From: Candidatus Woesearchaeota archaeon
Lineage (GTDB): Archaea > Nanobdellota > Nanobdellia > UBA10117
Reading direction: 5' to 3'
DNA length: 8,447 nucleotides
Assembly: GCA_023245115.1 (NCBI GenBank)
Contig: JAHFKX010000035.1
Coordinates: 1-8,447 of the forward strand
Shown here: one piece after another, positions 4,755 to 8,447 of the stretch
Layout of the letters: the number at the start of each line of letters is the position of its first letter
Position numbering within the stretch: the stretch's first letter is position 1
Notes under the pieces: generated by a model
Databases searched by the model: none
What the model saw: only the letters and a program-made list of their open reading frames with translations
Told to the model about the DNA's origin: nothing
Made by a program: the position numbers and the translations under genes

Positions 4755-5821
4755 TAGACCAAATGAGACTTACAATGCTGCTGTCCGTTCTCGTAGCTGG
4801 CCTGCTGATAGCAAATATATACGGCGAATTTTACAAAGTCAACGCAAAGGCGCCAGAGAATATTTTAGTAATCGGACATACCATAGACATTCACTCAATG
4901 ACGCTGCGCCAAAAAATTGCACAGATGATAATGGCTTATGGGAACCCGGACGATAAAGCACTATATCAGCAAATGGATATCGGCGGTATTTTTTTAACCG
5001 CAATGGAAACGCCAGATGCGTTTAATAAAACAACTGAACTAATGCAACGCAACTCCAAAATACCTTTTTTCATAGCAGCCGATGTAGAAGGATGCATAAA
5101 TCCATTCGAAAATTTTGCCAAATTTCCTTCGCTGGCAGACATAAAAACCAGTGAAGATGCGTTTGCAGTAGGAAAGTCACAAGGTAAATTAATGCACGAG
5201 CTCGGTCTCAACATGAATTTCGCACCGGTTGTAGATACAAGAGATACAATCTGGAACTGCCGCAGTTTCTCGGGAACGCCAGATGACATTGCTGACAAAG
5301 CAGCACAATATGTGACGGGCCTGCAATCAGAAGGTATAATCGCAACTCCAAAACATTATCCCGGAAAAACGCTAAGCGTAAGAGACCCGCACAGGCTCCT
5401 GACATATGCAGTAATAGATGACTCTGACATCGAACCATTTGCGAAAAGTGAAATGGCTGGTGCTGGTGCAGTGATGATAAGCCACGTCATAGGCAGCGGC
5501 GCCGTTGACACAGAAGGCAAGCCAGCAGTCACATCAAAAAAGGCGGTTGCCACATTAAAAAAAGATTTCAATGGCCTCGTAGTAACCGATGACATAAACA
5601 TGCTTGGCCTGATGAGATATTATGGGCGCTCAGACGGCCGTTATATTGATTTGTTTGCGGCTGGCAATGACATCGTTCTTGATGTCGCATCGAGCCCAGA
5701 TAAAATAAGCCACATTATCGATGTCGTCGAGGGTGCTGTGCATACTGGAAAAATCAGCGAAAGTCAGATTGACAATTCTGTAAAAAAAATTCTGAACGCA
5801 AAAGGGTTCAAAACTATTTAA
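4751..5821 (+). CDS. Secreted glycoside hydrolase family 3, NagZ-like beta-N-acetylhexosaminidase
   Basis: A 356-residue protein with an N-terminal hydrophobic segment (about 7-25; signal peptide or anchor) and a GH3 TIM barrel. Visible motifs are LRQKIAQMIMAYG (52-64), IGGIFL (77-82), AADVEG (109-114), LGLNMNFAPVVDTR (151-164), RSFSG (171-175), KHYPGK (201-206) with R211-D212-P-H214, VMISHV (241-246) and VVTDDINM (277-284). D280 is the expected nucleophile. D212/H214 matches the Asp-His acid/base dyad of NagZ-type N-acetylglucosaminidases. The second Gly of the usual DxEGG is Cys115. It ends after the barrel, as NagZ does. The likely role is extracellular cleavage of beta-GlcNAc-containing glycans; the real substrate is inferred. 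It starts inside the upstream gene (ATGA) with no Shine-Dalgarno; ATG 4763 is an alternative start. Its stop shares TTAA with the convergent gene. Confidence 0.88.
   Translation: MIDQMRLTMLLSVLVAGLLIANIYGEFYKVNAKAPENILVIGHTIDIHSMTLRQKIAQMIMAYGNPDDKALYQQMDIGGIFLTAMETPDAFNKTTELMQRNSKIPFFIAADVEGCINPFENFAKFPSLADIKTSEDAFAVGKSQGKLMHELGLNMNFAPVVDTRDTIWNCRSFSGTPDDIADKAAQYVTGLQSEGIIATPKHYPGKTLSVRDPHRLLTYAVIDDSDIEPFAKSEMAGAGAVMISHVIGSGAVDTEGKPAVTSKKAVATLKKDFNGLVVTDDINMLGLMRYYGRSDGRYIDLFAAGNDIVLDVASSPDKISHIIDVVEGAVHTGKISESQIDNSVKKILNAKGFKTI
4820..4851 (+). repeat. Direct repeat copy B (in-frame YGxxYKVNAKA)
   Basis: Second copy of the 32-base repeat, 143 bases downstream of copy A. It codes for residues 24-34 of the GH3 protein, directly after the hydrophobic segment. 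Flanking sequence on both sides is unrelated to that of copy A. Confidence 0.7.
5782..5789 (-). terminator. Possible oligo-T terminator of the DRG-like/low-complexity operon
   Basis: A run of eight A on the plus strand gives eight T on the minus strand, about 30 bases past the stop codon at 5818. Archaeal termination commonly uses such T tracts. It lies within the 3' end of the convergent GH3 coding sequence (Lys codons), so the run may simply be coding. Confidence 0.3.
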
Positions 5822-6588
5822 TCCTCATCGCCGCCGGACTGCTGATAATTTGTGGATTGCACATTGCCGCCCTGGGCTGTTGAATAATTATTATTGCTGG
5901 CTTGATAACTCGCATTCTGGCCGCCTGCACCGTAAAGGTTATTGCCGCCGCCAACTTGATACATATTGCCACCCATCTTGCCCATAGAATTAAAGCTAAC
6001 TGAGCCATCTGCGCTCAAAGACGCGTGGGCACCCGTACCGCAAGATGCACAGGAAACAACTGCGCCTGCGGCCTGGCTTTGATATGATGTTCCAGATGCA
6101 TGGGCATCGCCGCCGGCCTTATAACTTGCACCGCTCGCGCCGGCTTTGTAGGCATCTTTAATGTCTTCTTTTTTTCCGCCAGCCTCATCTTTTGCTACCG
6201 GCCCGCCCTTGCCGACGTAGGCTATCGGCGGTTCACCAGTGCTGGCCGTCTTTGCCACTGCCCTTTCAAGGCCGGACTCTGACTTCTCCAAATCCTCGCC
6301 ATAGCTGCCCATAACAATGGGCTTTGCCGGTGAACCATCGGCGTGTTTATGCCAACGCTTAAACTGATCCTCAACCACCTGCTTAAACCAGCGATTCATG
6401 CCTTCGTGGCTGGCCTGCTCCAATCCGGACTGCTTATTAAAAACGCGCTCCAAAATTCCGCGTGGCGCTGCCACTTTCTCTTTCATGGACTGCGGAAGTT
6501 TTTTGCCAAGCGCTCTTGCTAAAATATTCCTGCTCGGTGCCTTTTTCGTAACTGCCTTCATCTTACTTAGTGAAAATTTCGACGACAT
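5818..6588 (-). CDS. Low-complexity Gly/Ser/Ala/Asn/Tyr/Gln-rich protein of unknown function
   Basis: A 256-residue protein in two parts. Residues 1-85 are basic and probably helical (ILARALGKKL, MNRWFKQVVEDQFKRWHKH). After a charged linker, residues about 145-256 are low-complexity, made mostly of Gly, Ser, Ala, Asn, Tyr and Gln with regularly placed Tyr, ending DED. A single C180-x-x-C183 pair sits in the middle of this tail. No signal peptide or TM helix is seen, so it is probably cytoplasmic. The composition resembles prion-like, phase-separating tails or RNP proteins; this is analogy, not homology. It follows the DRG-like gene with a 26-base overlap if it starts at 6588. An ATG at 6561, one base after that gene's stop, would avoid the overlap and remove nine residues. 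Neither start has a Shine-Dalgarno. Family not recognised. Confidence 0.75.
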   Translation of the reverse strand: MSSKFSLSKMKAVTKKAPSRNILARALGKKLPQSMKEKVAAPRGILERVFNKQSGLEQASHEGMNRWFKQVVEDQFKRWHKHADGSPAKPIVMGSYGEDLEKSESGLERAVAKTASTGEPPIAYVGKGGPVAKDEAGGKKEDIKDAYKAGASGASYKAGGDAHASGTSYQSQAAGAVVSCASCGTGAHASLSADGSVSFNSMGKMGGNMYQVGGGNNLYGAGGQNASYQASNNNYSTAQGGNVQSTNYQQSGGDED

Positions 6589-7402
6589 CGCCGTCCGCCA
6601 GCCTATGCTCTAATCCGACCTGCTGGCCTGCGAACTTCGCAGATGGACCCCATATTTTTGCTATTTTAAACCTTTGCACAAAATCTTTATGGACCGCTTC
6701 TGCCAGTTCTCTGACTGTTGCCCTCGCATTTAGCACAACTGGCTTTGGTGCTGTCAGGCCCCTAGTCCGCGTCTTAACGCGCATTTTCCCGACACGCTTC
6801 CAAATTTTTTTCTTAAAATCCTCAACGTCATCGATAGTTATAACAGAAGCAACATTTTTCTGGTTTATATCAATGCCGCGCTTTGCCAATTCCTCACGGA
6901 TTAATTCGTAATCATCTGTCGACCTGATTGCCAGCACTACAAAATCCGCAGTCCTGACTAAATCAAACAATTGGCCGCCTGCCACTGCAATGCCCTGATA
7001 AATCGCGGGCGTGTCAACACCCTGCATCCAAACATTCTCATAAGGAATCATGCGCATCGTAAAACCATAACCCTTATCTCCCTTGTACTCGAGGCCTGTA
7101 ATTTTGGAAAAAAGCTTTGATTTTGGTGAGCCAAGGACGCCCAAAAAAACAACGGTTAACGCGCCCTCTCGTTTAATAACTTCCTGACGCTTGTTGCCCT
7201 TGCCGGCCTTTTTTTCGCGCTCAAGCTCCTTCCTCAAATCTGAAAGTTTTCTTTTTAGCGCAGCGTTTAGTTTTTCAGCGGACTTATGCTTCGGCGCCAG
7301 AGTAATCATACGTTTCAGAGCAGCCAGCCTTTCAGGGCCCGTTCTCGCCTTGAAATATTCTTCTTCGGCCAGGACATATTCGACAGTTACATTCGTTGGC
7401 AT
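6563..7402 (-). CDS. DRG/Obg-type protein with degenerate GTPase motifs and C-terminal TGS domain
   Basis: From ATG 7402 the protein is 279 residues. The N-terminal helical region contains APKHKSAEKL and LKRKLSDLRKEL, matching the coiled region of DRG GTPases. The G-domain scaffold is present (VVFLGVLGSPKSKLFSKITG; RTADFVVLAI), but the nucleotide motifs have decayed. G1 reads GVLGSPKS instead of GxxxxGKS, G3 reads DTPA instead of DxPG, and no NKxD is visible where G4 should be (around SVITIDDVED). The C-terminal 60 residues form a TGS domain starting KPVVLNARATVREL and ending DGDVVEIFTK. DRG proteins work with ribosomes and translation factors; this one may bind RNA or ribosomes without hydrolysing GTP. 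ATG 7417 would add five residues, but the TATA element is 25 bases from 7402 and family members begin MP. It leads an operon with the low-complexity gene. Confidence 0.82.
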   Translation of the reverse strand: MPTNVTVEYVLAEEEYFKARTGPERLAALKRMITLAPKHKSAEKLNAALKRKLSDLRKELEREKKAGKGNKRQEVIKREGALTVVFLGVLGSPKSKLFSKITGLEYKGDKGYGFTMRMIPYENVWMQGVDTPAIYQGIAVAGGQLFDLVRTADFVVLAIRSTDDYELIREELAKRGIDINQKNVASVITIDDVEDFKKKIWKRVGKMRVKTRTRGLTAPKPVVLNARATVRELAEAVHKDFVQRFKIAKIWGPSAKFAGQQVGLEHRLADGDVVEIFTK

Positions 7403-7418
7403 GCTAATAATAGACATA

Positions 7419-7432
7419 CTATATTTTTAAAC
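7419..7432. promoter_or_regulatory. Probable bidirectional TATA element between the DRG-like and MscS-like genes
   Basis: CTATATTTTTAAAC reads as a TATA box on both strands. Its centre is about 25 bases from the minus-strand ATG at 7402 and about 26 from the plus-strand ATG at 7452, the only 49-base gap between the two genes. It supports both of these starts over the longer alternatives. Confidence 0.55.
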
Positions 7433-7451
7433 CTAAACCTTGGCTCTTTTT

Positions 7452-7994
7452 ATGGTATCGCTACTCGAAGTGCGGACATTCCTCGAAAGCAGCTTCTTTG
7501 CAAAGGCCGCAGCAGTCAGTATAATCGTGATTGCCAGCATAATTGGCGCACATTTTATTGCAAATTTCGCTGATGCGTTTATGAAAAAATCAGGCCTTAA
7601 AGCATGGCTGCAAAAGCGCGGTATAAAAAATCCGGCGGGAATCGTAGAATATTCTATCAGATACTTAATATATGTTATTGCATTTATACTTGCACTTTTC
7701 CGGCTCGGAATTTTCACACCAGTAATTGCACTTGCGGTAATTGCAATTGGCACGCTTGCCGCTTTCATCGCGTATTTTGAGGTCAGGAACAGGTTCGTCG
7801 ACCTGCTGGCCTGGCCCGTTATTAAAAAACTAGGGCTCGCGCAAGGCGACTTAGTTAAAATTAGCGACTTTGATGGAAAAATATCATCGGTCGGAATCTT
7901 CGATCTGCGGCTTGAAACAAAAAGTGGCGTAATAATACTGCCAAACAGGCTTGTTGCCAAATCGAAACTGATAAAATTACCGAAGAGAGTATAG
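7452..7994 (+). CDS. Small MscS-family mechanosensitive channel-like protein
   Basis: From ATG 7452 the protein has 180 residues. It has three hydrophobic helices (about 14-36, 66-84, 88-109), then the MscS beta domain: GDLVKISDFDGKISSVGIFDLRL (132-154, quoted as two halves GDLVKISDFDG and KISSVGIFDLRL), then TKSGVIILPNRLV (156-168), matching the family's GD.v.i....G.v..I.....L.T..g....PN pattern. It stops right after the beta domain and lacks the C-terminal alpha/beta cage of E. coli MscS. The pore helix lacks the obvious Gly/Ala ladder. It is likely a membrane channel for osmotic or ion release, or a relative with another role. A TTG at 7440 would add four residues but sits too close to the TATA element. 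No Shine-Dalgarno is present. A 126-base spacer with a repeat and hairpin follows. Confidence 0.82.
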   Translation: MVSLLEVRTFLESSFFAKAAAVSIIVIASIIGAHFIANFADAFMKKSGLKAWLQKRGIKNPAGIVEYSIRYLIYVIAFILALFRLGIFTPVIALAVIAIGTLAAFIAYFEVRNRFVDLLAWPVIKKLGLAQGDLVKISDFDGKISSVGIFDLRLETKSGVIILPNRLVAKSKLIKLPKRV

Positions 7995-8015
7995 CACTGA
8001 CCAGCCTGCCCATTG

Positions 8016-8040
8016 GCGAATAAAATTTCTTCAAAATGTT
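8016..8040 (+). repeat. Direct repeat copy 1, hairpin-less
   Basis: Begins GCGAATAAAATTTCTTC and matches 8069-8093 at 20 of 25 positions. The changes fall mostly in the half that would form the right arm of the stem, so this copy does not fold. Confidence 0.55.
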
Positions 8041-8068
8041 CGTAACACAAACTTCGCCTTACTCGTTT

Positions 8069-8093
8069 GCGAATAAAGTTTCTTCGGAAACTT
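8069..8093 (+). repeat. Direct repeat copy 2, forming the hairpin
   Basis: Begins GCGAATAAAGTTTCTTC. It lies 53 bases downstream of copy 1 and shares 20 of 25 positions with it. Confidence 0.55.
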
Positions 8094-8096
8094 TAT
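8073..8096 (+). promoter_or_regulatory. Perfect 10-bp inverted repeat with TTCG loop overlapping a TATA box
   Basis: ATAAAGTTTC (8073-8082), loop TTCG, GAAACTTTAT (8087-8096). As RNA the closing C-UUCG-G is the extra-stable tetraloop. As DNA the dyad overlaps the TATA box of the first RAM gene, so it could be an operator. No T run follows it, so a classical terminator is less likely. Its left arm belongs to the second copy of the 25-base direct repeat. Confidence 0.6.
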
Positions 8097-8099
8097 AAG
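8092..8099 (+). promoter_or_regulatory. TATA box for the first RAM gene
   Basis: TTTATAAG is centred 25 bases upstream of the ATG at 8121 with no Shine-Dalgarno, the leaderless layout seen elsewhere in the window. Its left half is part of the inverted repeat. Confidence 0.6.
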
Positions 8100-8120
8100 C
8101 TTTGCCAGCCACAGAAATAT

Positions 8121-8354
8121 ATGGTGTTGGCGTATATACTTATCACAGCTGATTCAGGTAACGAGAGGCAGATTGCTGACAAGCTCTCTGATACCGATGG
8201 CGTAGACGAAGTCGAGGTGGTTTACGGCGATTGCGATTTGATTGCAAAAATTACCGTTTCTGACATATCCAAGCTTGGCGACTTCATAATGGATAAAATA
8301 CGCACAATAAAAGGCGTAAGGCGGACATCAACCTTAATCGCAGTAGGCGACTAG
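8121..8354 (+). CDS. Stand-alone Lrp/AsnC ligand-binding (RAM) domain protein
   Basis: A 77-residue protein made of a single Lrp/AsnC C-terminal domain: opening MVLAYILITADSG, helix RQIADKL, DGVDEVEVVYGDCDLIAKI, a second helix KLGDFIMDKI, and GVRRTSTLIAV at the end, the usual beta-alpha-beta-beta-alpha-beta order. The DNA-binding helix-turn-helix of full Lrp regulators is absent. Such proteins bind amino acids or other small ligands and form oligomers, either alone or with full-length Lrp paralogs. A TTG at 8067 would add 18 residues, but it lies upstream of the TATA box and the family begins MVLAYI, so 8121 is preferred. A paralog starts nine bases after the stop, and the stop codon overlaps that gene's Shine-Dalgarno. 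Confidence 0.88.
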   Translation: MVLAYILITADSGNERQIADKLSDTDGVDEVEVVYGDCDLIAKITVSDISKLGDFIMDKIRTIKGVRRTSTLIAVGD

Positions 8355-8358
8355 GAGG
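8353..8358 (+). promoter_or_regulatory. Shine-Dalgarno of the second RAM gene, overlapping the upstream stop
   Basis: AGGAGG, with its first two bases being the end of the TAG stop, lies 5 bases before the ATG at 8364. Ribosomes finishing the first gene could re-initiate here. Confidence 0.8.
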
Positions 8359-8363
8359 ACAAC

Positions 8364-8447
8364 ATGGTAGTTGGCGCATATGTATTAATAACAACGAAAT
8401 CTGGCAGCGAAAAAACCGTAATAAGTGCCCTAAAAAAAATGCAAGAA
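8364..8447 (+). CDS. Second stand-alone Lrp/AsnC ligand-binding (RAM) domain protein, cut by window end
   Basis: 28 codons are visible before the window ends. The translation begins MVVGAYVLITTKSGSEKTVI and continues SALKKMQE, aligning with the opening strand and first helix of the preceding RAM protein (V-x-AY-L-T-SG-E). The two share the pattern but clearly differ, so the duplication is not recent. It is cotranscribed with the first copy, with a nine-base gap and its own AGGAGG. The 3' end lies outside the window, so it cannot be checked for a DNA-binding domain or completeness. Confidence 0.8.
   Translation, partial: MVVGAYVLITTKSGSEKTVISALKKMQE

Larger units (their letters stand above)
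7995..8120 (+). other. Longest spacer to the right of the DRG-like operon, holding a repeat pair and a hairpin
   Basis: No credible gene is present. It contains two related 25-base segments (8016-8040, 8069-8093), a perfect inverted repeat (8073-8096), a TATA box (8092-8099) and a GGCGAA/TTCGCC pair (8015-8020 and 8053-8058). It is the largest non-coding gap in this tightly packed window. Confidence 0.6.

Noticed and set aside
3999..5821. A mobile island or defence system around hjc and the GH3 operon
   Set aside because: No integrase, transposase, terminal repeats or toxin-antitoxin genes are visible, and codon use looks continuous with the neighbours by eye. Hjc is an archaeal housekeeping gene.
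7433..8050. A 205-codon reading frame antisense to the MscS-like gene
   Set aside because: It is the complement of a gene with clear MscS motifs, has a Ser/Lys/Ile-rich shadow-like composition, and no recognisable domain or promoter.
8073..8096. The hairpin as an intrinsic terminator of the MscS-like gene
   Set aside because: No T tract follows the stem and archaeal termination relies on T tracts; kept instead as an operator or RNA-structure candidate.
8067..8120. TTG-initiated N-terminal extension of the first RAM protein
   Set aside because: The start lies upstream of the TATA box and within the inverted repeat; the added residues do not belong to the domain.

Overview
The window reads as a compact archaeal chromosome segment, most likely from a small-genome (DPANN-type) lineage. 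The evidence is a Hjc-type Holliday junction resolvase, a DRG/TGS-type protein, stand-alone Lrp/AsnC ligand-binding (RAM) domains, a COG4900-like metallopeptidase, and TATA boxes centred about 25 bases upstream of start codons with almost no Shine-Dalgarno sequences. The exact phylum cannot be read from the sequence. No tRNA, rRNA, CRISPR array, insertion sequence or phage gene was seen.

Layout: 15 genes, the last cut by the window edge, with very little spacer. Left (71-1621): a Cys-rich two-helix membrane protein (-), then divergently a lipoate ligase-like enzyme and a small SemiSWEET/PQ-loop-like protein (+). Middle (1604-4002): a metallopeptidase (-), and divergently a HAD phosphatase, an AI-2E family permease and a two-helix membrane protein (+). 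Next (3999-5821): Hjc (-), and divergently a secreted Cys-containing small protein overlapping a secreted GH3/NagZ-like glycosidase (+). Next (5818-7402, -): a DRG-like protein with decayed GTP-binding motifs, followed by a low-complexity Gly/Ser/Asn/Tyr/Gln-rich protein. Right (7452-8447, +): a minimal MscS-like channel and two tandem RAM-domain genes.

Transcription logic: gene blocks alternate in strand. All three convergent pairs overlap at their stop codons (18, 4 and 4 bases). Two divergent pairs appear to share one symmetrical A/T element as a bidirectional TATA box, and two others have closely spaced opposed boxes. Most transcript-leading genes look leaderless, which moves five starts inward from the longest possible reading frame (1987, 4379, 7402, 7452, 8121). 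Strong Shine-Dalgarno sequences occur only before the first small membrane protein and before the second RAM gene.

The most interesting points are the pseudo-GTPase/low-complexity pair, the secreted GH3 enzyme with an intact NagZ-type Asp-His dyad and its small partner sharing an in-frame YGxxYKVNAKA repeat, and a perfect 10-bp inverted repeat with a cTTCGg loop overlapping the TATA box of the first RAM gene. Most of the rest is ordinary housekeeping or small membrane protein content. No defence system or other clear new multi-gene system was found.
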